The notes beneath the pieces were generated by a model. The model had not been told where the DNA came from. It was given only the letters and a program-made list of their open reading frames with translations, and searched no databases. From contig NZ_PCOY01000004.1 in NCBI RefSeq assembly GCF_002979475.1, positions 124,001-188,000 of the forward strand: DNA of 64,000 nt. Reading direction: 5' to 3'. The position numbers were made by a program, and so were the translations under genes. This DNA comes from Microbacterium sp. MYb62. GTDB taxonomy: Bacteria > Actinomycetota > Actinomycetes > Actinomycetales > Microbacteriaceae. This document shows positions 10,138 to 18,824 of the stretch, one piece after another (position 1 is the stretch's first letter; each line of letters begins with the position of its first letter).

Positions 10138-11253
10138 ATGAAGAAGATTCTTCTGTCGGCGACAGCGCTTGTCGTCGCGGGCGCCTTCGCCCTCACCGGC
10201 TGCTCCTCGGAGCGCGGCGGGGACACCGGTTCCGGGTCGGGGGACGACGCCAAGGGCTTCGCCGCCGACGCCACGATCGGTGTCGCCCTCCCGGACAAGA
10301 CCTCGGAGAACTGGGTCCTCGCCGGTCAGCTGTTCACGGACGGTCTCGAGGAGGCCGGCTTCAAGGCGGACGTGCAGTATGCGCCCGCCAGCAACACGGT
10401 CGCCGAGCAGCAGAACCAGATCCAGGCGATGGTCACCGGTGGCGCCAAGGTCATCATCATCGGCGCGAAGGACGGCAAGCAGCTCGCGACGCAGGTCGAG
10501 GCCGCCCGCGACGCCGGCGTCACCGTCATCGCCTACGACCGTCTGATCGAGAACACGGAGGCCGTCGACTACTACGTCGCGTTCGACAACTTCAAGGTCG
10601 GCCAGCTGCAGGGCCAGGCTCTGCTCGACGGTCTCGCCGAGCGTGCGGGCCACGAGGCCCCGTACAACATCGAGCTGTTCTCCGGCTCTCCGGATGACGC
10701 GAACTCCGCCGTGTTCTTCAACGGTGCGATGGATGTGCTCCAGCCGAAGATCGATGACGGCACGCTGAAGGTCGTCTCGGGTCAGACCGAGATCGCCCAG
10801 ACGGCGACCGAGGGTTGGAAGGCCGAGAACGCGCAGCGTCGTATGGACTCGCTGCTGACGTCGACCTACAGCTCGGAGACGCTCGACGGCGTCCTGTCCC
10901 CGAACGACACGCTCGCTCGCGCCATCATCACCTCGGTGCAGGGCGCAGGCAAGGACGTCCCGGTCGTCACCGGTCAGGACTCCGAGGTCGAGTCGGTCAA
11001 GTCGATCATGGAGGGCATCCAGTACTCCACGATCAACAAGGACACCACGCTCCTCGTCGAGCAGTCGATCAAGATGGTCGGCCAGCTCCAGAAGGGCGAA
11101 GAGGTCGACGTCAACGACACCGAGCAGTACGACAACGGCGTGAAGGTCGTTCCGGCCTACCTGCTCGACCCGATCATCGTGACCAAGGAGAACGCGGCCG
11201 AGGCCTACGCCAACGTCCCGAGCCTCCTCGAGATCGTGAACTCGTACAAGTAA
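10138..11253 (+). CDS. chvE: Monosaccharide-binding lipoprotein (ChvE type)
   Basis: A 371-residue substrate-binding protein has a lipobox L19-T-G-C22, so it is anchored to the outer face of the membrane. The mature part reads like ChvE/GguC-partner proteins: A-T-I-G-V-A-L-P-D-K-T-S-E-N-W near the start, Q-Y-A-P-A-S-N-T and Q-N-Q-I-Q-A-M-V-T-G-G-A-K, then V-I-A-Y-D-R-L-I. ChvE homologues bind several aldoses including glucose, galactose, arabinose and xylose. The specificity here is not determined. It is the third gene of the LacI-controlled operon and is followed by a strong hairpin. Confidence 0.88.
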   Translation: MKKILLSATALVVAGAFALTGCSSERGGDTGSGSGDDAKGFAADATIGVALPDKTSENWVLAGQLFTDGLEEAGFKADVQYAPASNTVAEQQNQIQAMVTGGAKVIIIGAKDGKQLATQVEAARDAGVTVIAYDRLIENTEAVDYYVAFDNFKVGQLQGQALLDGLAERAGHEAPYNIELFSGSPDDANSAVFFNGAMDVLQPKIDDGTLKVVSGQTEIAQTATEGWKAENAQRRMDSLLTSTYSSETLDGVLSPNDTLARAIITSVQGAGKDVPVVTGQDSEVESVKSIMEGIQYSTINKDTTLLVEQSIKMVGQLQKGEEVDVNDTEQYDNGVKVVPAYLLDPIIVTKENAAEAYANVPSLLEIVNSYK

Positions 11254-11290
11254 CAGCGTCATCTCCCGCAGCGCTCGCTGTTGCGGACCC

Positions 11291-11326
11291 ACGAGCCGTC
11301 CGGACCCTCGGGTCCGGACGGCTCGT
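11291..11326. terminator. Bidirectional terminator hairpin
   Basis: A perfect 16-bp stem with a CTCG loop (11291-11307 against 11310-11326), followed by TCGTTCG. It sits between the convergent ends of the sugar-binding lipoprotein gene and the dehydrogenase gene, so it probably serves both strands. Confidence 0.85.
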
Positions 11327-11337
11327 TCGTTCGAGAG

Positions 11338-12297
11338 TCAGCGGGCCGTGGCGGCCGCTCCCTCCCAGAGAGCCGTGTGCGCGAGCAGCTGGTCGTCGCG
11401 CCAGCGCCCCCGCGCCTCCCACGCCTCCAGAGGCAGCAGCGCGCGCCGTTGCGCCTCGACCTCCTCGACGAGCTCCGGCGTCCAGGGGTCGTGCTGTCCG
11501 CGCTCCGCGCCCATCCGTCCGTAGGCGGGCCCCATCTTGACGGCGTGCGAGGCGATCCCTCCGCGCGTGTTGAGATCGCTCGTCTCGAACGGGCCGATCA
11601 CGCTCCAGCGCCGGCCCAGTCCGCTGCGGACGATCTCGTCGATGTCGTCGACATCCACGACCCCGTCCCTGACGAGACAGTATGCCTCCCGAAGGAGGGC
11701 GCCCTGCAGGCGGTTGAACACGAATCCCTCCACCTCGCGCCGGATGGTGACGGGGCGCAGACCCGCTGCGGCGTAGAGCGAGCGCGCGAGGCCGAGGGCA
11801 TCCGGCGACGTGCGCGGAGTCGGCACCACCTCGATCACGGGCAGCAGGTACGGCGGGTTGCCGGGGTGGCCGACGATGACGCGCGCGGCGACGTCGTCCG
11901 GCAGCTCGATCGCGATCTCCGACGGCAGGATGGCTGAGGCCGAGCTGGCGAGCACCGCGTGAGCGGGAGCGGCGGCGGCGACCTCGCGGAACACCGCACG
12001 CTTGACATCCTTCTGCTCCGGCGCGCACTCCTGCACGAGCTCCGCGCCTCCGACGGCCCTGGCGACGTCCGTGCCGAACCGCACCCGCGCGGCGACCTCG
12101 CCCCGAGGAGCGCCGAGCATCCCGGCGTTCTCGAGGAGCTCGAGTCGGACGTCGAGGTCGCTGCGCCCGCGGGCGAGTGCGTCCGCATCCACATCGGTCA
12201 CGGCGACCTCGAACCCCGCTCGGGCGAACACCACGGCGAAGGCGACGCCGATCGACCCGCTGCCGATCACCGCGACGTGGGGAGCGGCGGGCATCAT
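11338..12297 (-). CDS. 3-Hydroxyacyl-CoA dehydrogenase-family NAD-dependent dehydrogenase (lambda-crystallin-like)
   Basis: A 319-residue protein of the 3HCDH family has a Rossmann fold with G-S-G-S-I-G near the N-terminus. The C-terminal domain contains E-V-E-G-F-V-F-N-R-L-Q and W-S-V-I-G-P-F-E-T-S-D-L-N. That last segment is typical of the short form that includes L-gulonate 3-dehydrogenase (lambda-crystallin) and carnitine dehydrogenase. It may oxidise a 3-hydroxyacid or a 3-hydroxyacyl-CoA. It is the third gene behind the aldehyde and alcohol dehydrogenases. ATG at 12297 gives an ATGA overlap with the upstream gene; a GTG at 12306 is an alternative start. Confidence 0.78.
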   Translation of the reverse strand: MMPAAPHVAVIGSGSIGVAFAVVFARAGFEVAVTDVDADALARGRSDLDVRLELLENAGMLGAPRGEVAARVRFGTDVARAVGGAELVQECAPEQKDVKRAVFREVAAAAPAHAVLASSASAILPSEIAIELPDDVAARVIVGHPGNPPYLLPVIEVVPTPRTSPDALGLARSLYAAAGLRPVTIRREVEGFVFNRLQGALLREAYCLVRDGVVDVDDIDEIVRSGLGRRWSVIGPFETSDLNTRGGIASHAVKMGPAYGRMGAERGQHDPWTPELVEEVEAQRRALLPLEAWEARGRWRDDQLLAHTALWEGAAATAR

Positions 12298-13565
12298 CCC
12301 GTCCACCAGCTGCGGTCGCCAGAGAGCCCGTGCTCGAGGATCGTGATGATCGCCTCGCGCGTGAGCTCCCGGGGGTTGTTCGCGGTCAGCCGCGTCGCGA
12401 GCATCGCCTGGTCGGCGACGAATCCCACGTCGTCGGGGGAAAGGCCCAGGGTGGTGAGGTCGGTGGGCGCGCCCAGCGCGTCCAGCAGCCCCTCGACCGC
12501 GATGATGCCCGCGTGGGCCTGGTCGAGTGCGGGGGCCGCCGGGTCCGCCGTGCCCATCAGGCGTCCGATCTCCGCGAACTCCGGGATCCTCGTCGGCAGG
12601 TTGTAGCGCATGACGGAGGGAAGGAGGGCGGCGATGCCGAAGCCGTGAGGCGTGTGCGTCAGGTTCCCGATCGGCGACTGGATCGCGTGGGCGCCGGCCG
12701 TGCCCGCGGTGTTGATCGCCATTCCGGCGCAGTACGACGCGAACATCGTGTCGGTGCGGGCATCGATGTCGCTCGGGTCGGCGACGACCGCAGGCAGTGA
12801 TCGGGCGAGCAGTGCGAGCCCCTGGCGGGCGTAGACGTCGGTGAGGAGGTTCTTCCCCGCATACAGCTTCGTGCGCAGATGTGCGGAGTCCGGGTTCTTG
12901 GCGCGCCCCGTGAAGGCCTCCACCAGGTGCGAGAGCGCGTCGGCTCCGGTCGCCGCTGTCAGGCCAGGCGGGCAGCTGAGCGTGAGCTCCGGGTCGATCA
13001 CCGCGGTGTGCGCTTCGAGGTGCGGGCTCGCGACTCCGACCTTCATGCCGCGCTCGGCGTCGTACACGACGGAGATGCAGGTCACCTCCGCACCTGTGCC
13101 TCCCGTCGTCGGAACCGTGACGACCGGGAGGCCCGGTCCGGGGACGAGGAACTCGCCGTAGTAGTCGCGGACGTCACCGCCGCGGGCGAGCACGATCGCC
13201 GCGACCTTCGCGAGGTCCAGACAGGATCCGCCGCCGATCCCGACGATCGCGTCGATGTCACGGCCGTGGAAGCGCTGCGCCACGTCCATCACGTTCTCCC
13301 GAGGGAGGTCGGGCTCCGTGGCGTCGTAGACGTCGACGGCGACGCCGGCCGCACGGATCCCGTCCGCGATCTCGCGGAACTCCGCACTCGCGGCCATCCG
13401 GGCATCGGTGACCACGAGCGCGCGTGACGCGATGCCGGCGACGATGCTCGGCACTTGGCGACGCTGCCCCGGGCCGAAGAGCACGGTGCCCGGCTGCCGG
13501 AGGATCCCGACCGCCAGGGCGTTCTCGGAGCGGACAGCGGCGGGGAGGTCCTCGGCGATCGTCAT
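12294..13565 (-). CDS. Iron-containing alcohol dehydrogenase
   Basis: A 423-residue group III (Fe-type) alcohol dehydrogenase. It shows G-I-G-G-G-S-C-L-D near residue 110 for NAD(P) binding, V-P-T-T-G-G-T-G-A-E-V-T, and the metal-site region G-A-D-A-L-S-H-L-V-E-A-F with later H-T-P-H-G-F-G. It begins with an ATGA overlap with the aldehyde dehydrogenase gene and ends overlapping the next dehydrogenase. This three-gene unit would oxidise an alcohol to aldehyde and then acid. In the proposed pathway it could oxidise the omega-hydroxy acid released from a lactone; that assignment is inference. Confidence 0.88.
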   Translation of the reverse strand: MTIAEDLPAAVRSENALAVGILRQPGTVLFGPGQRRQVPSIVAGIASRALVVTDARMAASAEFREIADGIRAAGVAVDVYDATEPDLPRENVMDVAQRFHGRDIDAIVGIGGGSCLDLAKVAAIVLARGGDVRDYYGEFLVPGPGLPVVTVPTTGGTGAEVTCISVVYDAERGMKVGVASPHLEAHTAVIDPELTLSCPPGLTAATGADALSHLVEAFTGRAKNPDSAHLRTKLYAGKNLLTDVYARQGLALLARSLPAVVADPSDIDARTDTMFASYCAGMAINTAGTAGAHAIQSPIGNLTHTPHGFGIAALLPSVMRYNLPTRIPEFAEIGRLMGTADPAAPALDQAHAGIIAVEGLLDALGAPTDLTTLGLSPDDVGFVADQAMLATRLTANNPRELTREAIITILEHGLSGDRSWWTG

Positions 13566-15055
13566 GCGAGTGCTCCCTCTTCGTCCACGGTCACGGCGAG
13601 GTACTTGGGTTCGAGGAACTCGCAGATGCCGTGCTGGCCGCCCTCTCGGCCCAGCCCGGAGGCTTTCGTGCCGCCGAACGGCGCCGCCGGATCGGCCATG
13701 ATGCCGCGGTTCACGCCCACCATCCCGAACTCGAGGCGCTCGCCGACAGTGAACGCCCGTGACAGGTCGCGTGTGAAGACGTAGGCGGCCAGGCCGTAGC
13801 GGGTGTCGTTGGCGAAGGTGATCGCCTCGGCGGTGTCGGCCACACGGTAGATCGTGGCGATGGGTGCGAAGAGCTCCCGGTGGCAGAGCTCATTGTCGCG
13901 GTCGTGCACCTCGTACACGGTCGGCTCGAAGAAGTAGCCCTCGCCCTCGATGATTCCCCCGCCGGTGAGGCGGGTCGCGTCGATCTCCTCGAACGCGGCG
14001 ACGAGGGCCGCGACGCCTTCACGCTGCGTGGCGGAGATGATCGGTCCCACGTCGGTCGCCGGATCGAAGCCGCTCCCGACGTGCAGCGCCTTCGTGAGGG
14101 CCACGAACCTCTCGATGAACGCATCCGCGATCCTCTCGTCGACGATGATGCGGTTCGCGGCGACGCACGCCTGCCCGGCGTTGCGGAACTTCGCGATGAC
14201 CGCCTGGGACGCCGCCAGCTCGATGTCCGCGTCATGCAGGACGACGAGTGGTCCGTCGCCTCCCAGCTCCATCGCCGCGTTGACGATGCCGGGGGCGGCC
14301 TGGCGGAGCAAGGTCGTGCCGACCTCGGTGGAGCCGGTGAAGCTCACCTTGCGCAGTCGGGGGTCGCCCATGACCGCGGCGGAGAGTCGAGCCGACGACG
14401 TGGTGTGCACGAGGTTCACGACGCCCGGGGGGAACCCCGCATCGTGGAGCACCTGCACGAACAGCGCGCAGGTGAGCGGTGTCTCGCGGGCCGACTTCAC
14501 CACGGCGGTGCATCCTGCGGCGAGCGCGGCGCCGGCCTTGCGGGCGATCATCAGGAGCGGGAAGTTCCACGGGGTGATGAGCAGGGTCGGCCCGACGGGC
14601 TCGTGCGACGTGATGATCCGGTATCCGCCCTGCGACGCTTCGGCGAACGACCCGTGCAGGTGAGCGATCTGCTCGGAGTACCAGAGGAAGAAGTCGGCGC
14701 TCAGCGCGAACTCCGCCCGTGCCTCCGCGAGGGGCTTGCCGCTCTCGAGGGTCATGATCTCGGAGATCATGTCCGCGCGCTCGCGCAGGATCCGGTGTGC
14801 GCGGGCGAACAGATCTGCGCGTCGGCGTGGCGGGAGCCCCCGCCAGGTCTGTTGGGCGTCGACGGCGGCGTCGAGTGCCTCCAGAGCGCGGCTCTCGTCG
14901 GCGTCGGCGACCTCGGCGATCTGCCGGCCGGTGGCTGGGTCGAAGACGGCGAATCGATCGGAATCAGCGACCCAGGTGCCGCCGATGTAGTGATCGACGG
15001 GCACGGCGTGCCCTCGGAGGTCGGTCACGACCGGCGGGGTGAGGACGGTGGTCAT
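13562..15055 (-). CDS. Aldehyde dehydrogenase (succinate-semialdehyde dehydrogenase-like)
   Basis: This 497-residue enzyme has all main ALDH motifs: W-N-F-P-L, the F-T-G-S-T-E-V-G cofactor segment, the general-base region M-E-L-G-G-D-G-P and the nucleophile in N-A-G-Q-A-C-V-A-A-N-R. Sequence style (P-W-N-F-P-L-L-M-I-A-R-K and G-R-E-G-G at the end) resembles semialdehyde dehydrogenases of the GabD group. The ATG at 15055 follows GGAAAGGAACC. It is the first gene of a three-gene unit divergent from a GntR regulator. Oxidation of a carboxylic semialdehyde to a dicarboxylate is the favoured role, but the chain length is unknown. Confidence 0.88.
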   Translation of the reverse strand: MTTVLTPPVVTDLRGHAVPVDHYIGGTWVADSDRFAVFDPATGRQIAEVADADESRALEALDAAVDAQQTWRGLPPRRRADLFARAHRILRERADMISEIMTLESGKPLAEARAEFALSADFFLWYSEQIAHLHGSFAEASQGGYRIITSHEPVGPTLLITPWNFPLLMIARKAGAALAAGCTAVVKSARETPLTCALFVQVLHDAGFPPGVVNLVHTTSSARLSAAVMGDPRLRKVSFTGSTEVGTTLLRQAAPGIVNAAMELGGDGPLVVLHDADIELAASQAVIAKFRNAGQACVAANRIIVDERIADAFIERFVALTKALHVGSGFDPATDVGPIISATQREGVAALVAAFEEIDATRLTGGGIIEGEGYFFEPTVYEVHDRDNELCHRELFAPIATIYRVADTAEAITFANDTRYGLAAYVFTRDLSRAFTVGERLEFGMVGVNRGIMADPAAPFGGTKASGLGREGGQHGICEFLEPKYLAVTVDEEGALA

Positions 15056-15085
15056 GGTGGTTCCTTTCCCTTTGCGGTATTCTCG

Positions 15086-15098
15086 TATTACGGTAATA
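15086..15098. promoter_or_regulatory. Candidate GntR operator 1
   Basis: TATTACGGTAATA is a perfect palindrome around a central G. It lies in the 108-bp divergent region between the aldehyde dehydrogenase gene and the GntR regulator and is strikingly AT-rich against the GC-rich background. It may overlap a promoter. Confidence 0.5.
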
Positions 15099-15123
15099 GG
15101 GCGACCCCGCGCGGGGGCTCGGG

Positions 15124-15140
15124 TGTCTCGATATGAGACA
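15124..15140. promoter_or_regulatory. Candidate GntR operator 2
   Basis: TGTCTCGATATGAGACA has perfect 6-bp arms around a 5-base centre, close before the ribosome-binding site of the GntR gene. Its spacing suits a dimeric regulator and autoregulation. It does not share sequence with the palindrome at 15086, so only one of them may be the GntR site. Confidence 0.5.
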
Positions 15141-15163
15141 GTCCGCCAGGGAAGGGAGACCGG

Positions 15164-15871
15164 ATGCCGGTCATCGAGAGACATGCGGCACCGCTGCGCC
15201 AGCAGGTGCTCACCCTCCTGCGCGAGGAGATCCTCGAGGGGCGCCACGTCCCGGGAGAACGCCTGCGGGAGCAGGATCTCTGCGTCGCGTACGGCGTCTC
15301 TCGCACCGTGATCCGCGAGGTGCTCCGGCAGCTCGAGAGCGAGAGCCTCATCTCGGTGATCCCCGGGCGCGGACCGATCGTCGCCGTGCTCTCCAAACAC
15401 GACATCGCATCGCTCTACGAGGTGCGCGCGGCTCTGGAGGGCCTGGCGGCTTCGCTCTTCGCCCGTCGCGCGAGCAGCCCGCAGGCGGAGCGGCTGATCG
15501 ACCACCTGGCGCGGATGGAGCGCACCTATCTGCAGGGGGATCTGGCGAGCCGCGAGGAGAGCAAGTCCGCGTTCTACCGCATCCTGCTCGACGGAGCGGG
15601 CAACGAGGTGCTCACGGCTGATCTCGCCGGGGTCCACACCCGGATCGGGCTGTTCCGTCGCTATGCGTTCCTCGACGACGGCCGCGTCGCGCAGTCCTAC
15701 GAGGAGCTGCGCGCCATCGTCCGCGCCGCGGCGGAGGACCGCGACCCGGAGGCCGCGAGGAGCGCGAGCGTCCATCACATCGAGCTGGCGGGGCACCTCG
15801 CGATCCTCGAGTACGAGCGCAGGGTGACGGTCGACGGCGGCGTCGTCCATCTCGACGAGGTCGCCGTGTGA
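15164..15871 (+). CDS. GntR-family transcriptional regulator (FCD/FadR type)
   Basis: A 235-residue regulator has an N-terminal winged helix (Q-D-L-C-V-A-Y-G-V-S-R-T-V-I-R-E-V-L-R-Q-L) and a C-terminal all-helical FCD effector domain. Histidines around H193-H194 could contribute to the usual metal site. The ATG at 15164 is preceded by GGAAGGGAG. It is transcribed away from the aldehyde/alcohol dehydrogenase unit and probably controls it. FCD effectors are usually organic acids or other pathway intermediates. It is followed after 138 bases by an AcoR-like regulator on the same strand, giving the region two regulators. Confidence 0.88.
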   Translation: MPVIERHAAPLRQQVLTLLREEILEGRHVPGERLREQDLCVAYGVSRTVIREVLRQLESESLISVIPGRGPIVAVLSKHDIASLYEVRAALEGLAASLFARRASSPQAERLIDHLARMERTYLQGDLASREESKSAFYRILLDGAGNEVLTADLAGVHTRIGLFRRYAFLDDGRVAQSYEELRAIVRAAAEDRDPEAARSASVHHIELAGHLAILEYERRVTVDGGVVHLDEVAV

Positions 15872-16009
15872 ACCCTCGCCCCGCCGTTCCCCGCCGACGT
15901 CCCATGCGGTACTCTCGGCGCACCCGACCCTGTACCCTCCTCGATCGAACCCGCTGACGTATTCGCATGCGACGGCTCGGGAGATCCGTCGTCGACGAAG
16001 GAGTCGAAG

Positions 16010-17731
16010 ATGACCACAGCACATGCACGCCCCGCGGACCAGGCGAAAGAAGCGCTGCTCAGCGGAACCGATCTCGCGCGCCCGGCCCGGCCGGACCTGA
16101 TGATCTCGTGGCAGAGATCGAAGGACGCTCTGGGGTCGCCGGGCAACATCCGCGACGTTCCCCAGGTCGGTCTCGACCTGCTCGACAGCCACCTCCTGGA
16201 GATGTTCCAAGCACCGCTCGCCCGAGTGTCCGATGAACTCGACGGCACGGGCCTCGGGCTCCTGCTCGCGGATTCCGAGGGGCGGATCCTGCAGCGGTGG
16301 ACACATGATCGTTCGGCGGCCGCGCACCTGGATCGCCTGGGAACCGTGCGTGGCGCCGTGCTGTCCGAGGCAGCGGTCGGCACGAACGGCGTCGGCACCG
16401 TCGCGGCGACCGGGCGCAGCGTGCAGATCACCGGAGAGGAGCACTTCGCCGAGTTCTACCGATCCGCGGTGTGCACGGGGTCGCCCGTGCGGCACCCGAT
16501 CACCGGGCGCCTCCTCGCGGTCGTCACGATCTCGACCCGGGTCACGGAACGGGCCGAGTTGCTGCGTCCGCTGACGCACTCGATCGCGGCGCAACTCGGC
16601 CAGCACGTCGTCGAGGCCGAGCGGCCGGCGGCCCGGAGCATGCTCGCCGCGTTCCTCAGCGCGTCGCGCACGCAGAGCGGGCCTGTCGTCGCGGTCGGCC
16701 CGGATGGGCTTCTCATGCAGAACCAGCGTGCCGCGCGCCTGACCTCGGCCGATCTCGGACTCCTGCAGCGCCTGTGCACCGACGACGCCCGCTCCGGCCG
16801 CATCGGGGTGGAGTTCTCCGGGGGGCACGCCGACATCCAGGTGACGCGGCTGGACGCGGGCGCCGGAGCAGTGGCGGTGATCGTCGAACCGGAGCGCCGG
16901 GTGCGGCACACCGGGTTCGGTCCCGCGCGACCGGTCCTCGCCGGTCGTTCCCCGGAGTGGCTCGGGATCGCACAGCTCGTCGGCCGCCACCGTGAGGCCC
17001 GCACACCGCTGCTCATCGCCGGCGAGGCGGGCACGGGGAAGACGTCGCTCGCCCTGGGGCACCCTCATCGCCCCGGTTCCTCCGCGCACGCGGCGAGCGT
17101 CGACGCGGCGGAGAGGCACGTGCTCGGCGCGAAGCGCTGGCTGCAACGGCTCTCCGAGCGGCTCGAGCGAGGCGCAGCCGTCATCGTGCGCGGGATCGAG
17201 ACGCTCGATGCGCCGTCGACCTCCGGGATGAAGTCGCTGATCGACTCGACAGGCGCCCGCAGCGCGGTCCTGCTGACGATGTCGGCTGCGACGCAGGCCG
17301 ATGCGGAGGCGGCGGCGACACGGCTGGGCTATCCCGTCGCCTGGGTCCCCGCCCTCCGCGAACGCTCCGGCGACATCGCGCTGCTGTGGCGGGCGCTCGC
17401 CGATCACGCCGCTCCGGCGGCGCATCTCGAGCCCACCAGGGAAGCGCTCGTCGCGCTCGAGGCGCACTCCTGGTCGGGGAACCTCATCGAGCTGCGGAAC
17501 GCGATCGAGCATCTGGCGATGAGCGGGCGGCGCGGAGCGATCGGGGTGGCCGACCTGCCGATGTCGATCAGAGGGACACGCACACTGTCGATGATCGAAC
17601 GGGTGGAGCTCGAGGCGATCCAACGGGCGCTTCAGGAGGCGGGCGGCAACCGGTCTCGAGCCGCCGAGATCCTCGGCCTGTCGCGGGCCACCGTCTACCG
17701 GAAGATGAAGACCTATCGGCTGAGCGCCTAG
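16010..17731 (+). CDS. AcoR/MimR-like GAF-AAA-Fis regulator without sigma-54 contact motif
   Basis: A 573-residue regulator starts with a GAF-type sensor region (about 60-190; G-L-G-L-L-L-A-D-S-E-G-R-I-L and V-G-T-N-G-V-G-T), like AcoR. The central AAA+ region has Walker A G-E-A-G-T-G-K-T-S but no GAFTGA loop and no clear Walker B. The end carries a Fis helix-turn-helix (N-R-S-R-A-A-E-I-L-G-L-S-R-A-T-V-Y-R-K). Actinobacteria normally lack sigma-54, and related proteins such as MimR control ketone, alcohol or phenol degradation genes. It probably regulates the surrounding BVMO/dehydrogenase genes. GTCGACGAAGGAGTCGAAG precedes the start. Confidence 0.82.
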   Translation: MTTAHARPADQAKEALLSGTDLARPARPDLMISWQRSKDALGSPGNIRDVPQVGLDLLDSHLLEMFQAPLARVSDELDGTGLGLLLADSEGRILQRWTHDRSAAAHLDRLGTVRGAVLSEAAVGTNGVGTVAATGRSVQITGEEHFAEFYRSAVCTGSPVRHPITGRLLAVVTISTRVTERAELLRPLTHSIAAQLGQHVVEAERPAARSMLAAFLSASRTQSGPVVAVGPDGLLMQNQRAARLTSADLGLLQRLCTDDARSGRIGVEFSGGHADIQVTRLDAGAGAVAVIVEPERRVRHTGFGPARPVLAGRSPEWLGIAQLVGRHREARTPLLIAGEAGTGKTSLALGHPHRPGSSAHAASVDAAERHVLGAKRWLQRLSERLERGAAVIVRGIETLDAPSTSGMKSLIDSTGARSAVLLTMSAATQADAEAAATRLGYPVAWVPALRERSGDIALLWRALADHAAPAAHLEPTREALVALEAHSWSGNLIELRNAIEHLAMSGRRGAIGVADLPMSIRGTRTLSMIERVELEAIQRALQEAGGNRSRAAEILGLSRATVYRKMKTYRLSA

Positions 17732-17766
17732 GGGGTCGGGGCCGCCCTCCGGCGACCCCGACCCCC
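17731..17766. terminator. Terminator hairpin between convergent genes
   Basis: GGGGGTCGGGG (17731-17741) pairs with CCCCGACCCCC (17756-17766), an 11-bp perfect stem. It begins at the last base of the AcoR-like gene and ends three bases before the permease stop on the other strand. Confidence 0.8.
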
Positions 17767-17768
17767 CA

Positions 17769-18824
17769 CTACTGCGCGCCGAGCTTTCGTACCGCACGTC
17801 GACGGACGACAGCGGGAACGATCTCGCGCAGCAGCACCACGGTGATGAGCACGACCGCCTGGGCGATGAGCTGCAGGGCATCAGGCCACCCGATCGAGCG
17901 CAGGAGCTGGCCGAGCTGGGTGAGGAAGAGCGCTGCCACCGCCGTCGCCGCGATGGAGGAGATGCCGCCCGTCAACGCGGTGCCGCCCAGCACGACGGCG
18001 GCCACGGTCGGAAGCAGGTACTGGTCGCCGAGGAACAGCGCCGGCGTCTTCGTGTACCCGGCGAGCAGCACTCCGGCCGCGCCGTAGCAGAGACCGGCGA
18101 AACCGTACGCGGCCACCTGGTAGAGCCCGATCCGCACGCCGATGATCGACGCCGCGGGCTCGCTGATGCCGACCGCTGTGAGCCGGCGCCCCACGATCGT
18201 CCGCTGGGTGACGACGGCGGCGACCACGATGACGACCAATGCGACGAGCAGGGTGTTCGGCACGCCGAGGGTTCTGGCGAGGGCGAACCTGTTCAGCTCG
18301 TCCGCGGCGCCCGAGGGGGTGCCGTTCGCGAGGGAGAACACCGTCCCCAGCAGCACCGCGTTCATGCCGAGCGTCGCCACCAGCGGGATGATCCGGAGTC
18401 CGCCGATCACCAGTCCGTTGAGCACACCGAAGAGACCGGGGACGATGACCGCCATCGCGACGGCCGGCCACACACCCCAGCCGTACTGCTGCGGGAGGGC
18501 GGTCGCGAGGACGGCGGCGAGCGCGATCATCCCCGGCACCGAGAGATCCAGCCCCCGTTGCTGCACGACGAGGGTCTGTCCGGCCGCGGCGATCGCGAGG
18601 ACGGCTGCGAAGGGCAGCATCGACAGCAGGGGCGCCTCGCCGAGGCTTCCCGGCGCGACGACCGGGCTGACGAGGAACAGGGCCAGCGTCGCGAGCGTGA
18701 TCGGGACCCAGCTCCCGGCGAGGCTGCGGCGCCAGAGAGCGTCCGCCGTCCGCGCCGTCGGGGGAACCGGGAGCGACGTCGTGGTCGTCGTGGGGCTCGG
18801 AGCGCGGGGGTCGAGACGGGTCAT
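17769..18824 (-). CDS. CUT2-type ABC transporter permease
   Basis: A 351-residue integral membrane protein of the BPD_transp_2 family with about nine hydrophobic segments. It has Q-R-G-L-D-L-S-V-P-G-M-I-A-L, which matches the family's conserved D-L-S-V-G region, and L-G-G-T-A-L-T-G-G-I-S-S near the end. A Thr/Pro-rich cytoplasmic N-terminus of about 30 residues precedes the first segment. The ATG at 18824 overlaps the stop of the fused ATPase-permease gene (ATGA). It probably pairs with the permease half of that protein to make a heterodimeric channel. Confidence 0.88.
   Translation of the reverse strand: MTRLDPRAPSPTTTTTSLPVPPTARTADALWRRSLAGSWVPITLATLALFLVSPVVAPGSLGEAPLLSMLPFAAVLAIAAAGQTLVVQQRGLDLSVPGMIALAAVLATALPQQYGWGVWPAVAMAVIVPGLFGVLNGLVIGGLRIIPLVATLGMNAVLLGTVFSLANGTPSGAADELNRFALARTLGVPNTLLVALVVIVVAAVVTQRTIVGRRLTAVGISEPAASIIGVRIGLYQVAAYGFAGLCYGAAGVLLAGYTKTPALFLGDQYLLPTVAAVVLGGTALTGGISSIAATAVAALFLTQLGQLLRSIGWPDALQLIAQAVVLITVVLLREIVPAVVRRRAVRKLGAQ

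Noticed and set aside
13562-17881. A single minus-strand frame of 1439 codons reaching across the GntR and AcoR-like genes
   Set aside because: Only its last 497 codons read as aldehyde dehydrogenase, from an ATG with a good ribosome-binding site. The rest is antisense to two well-supported regulators.
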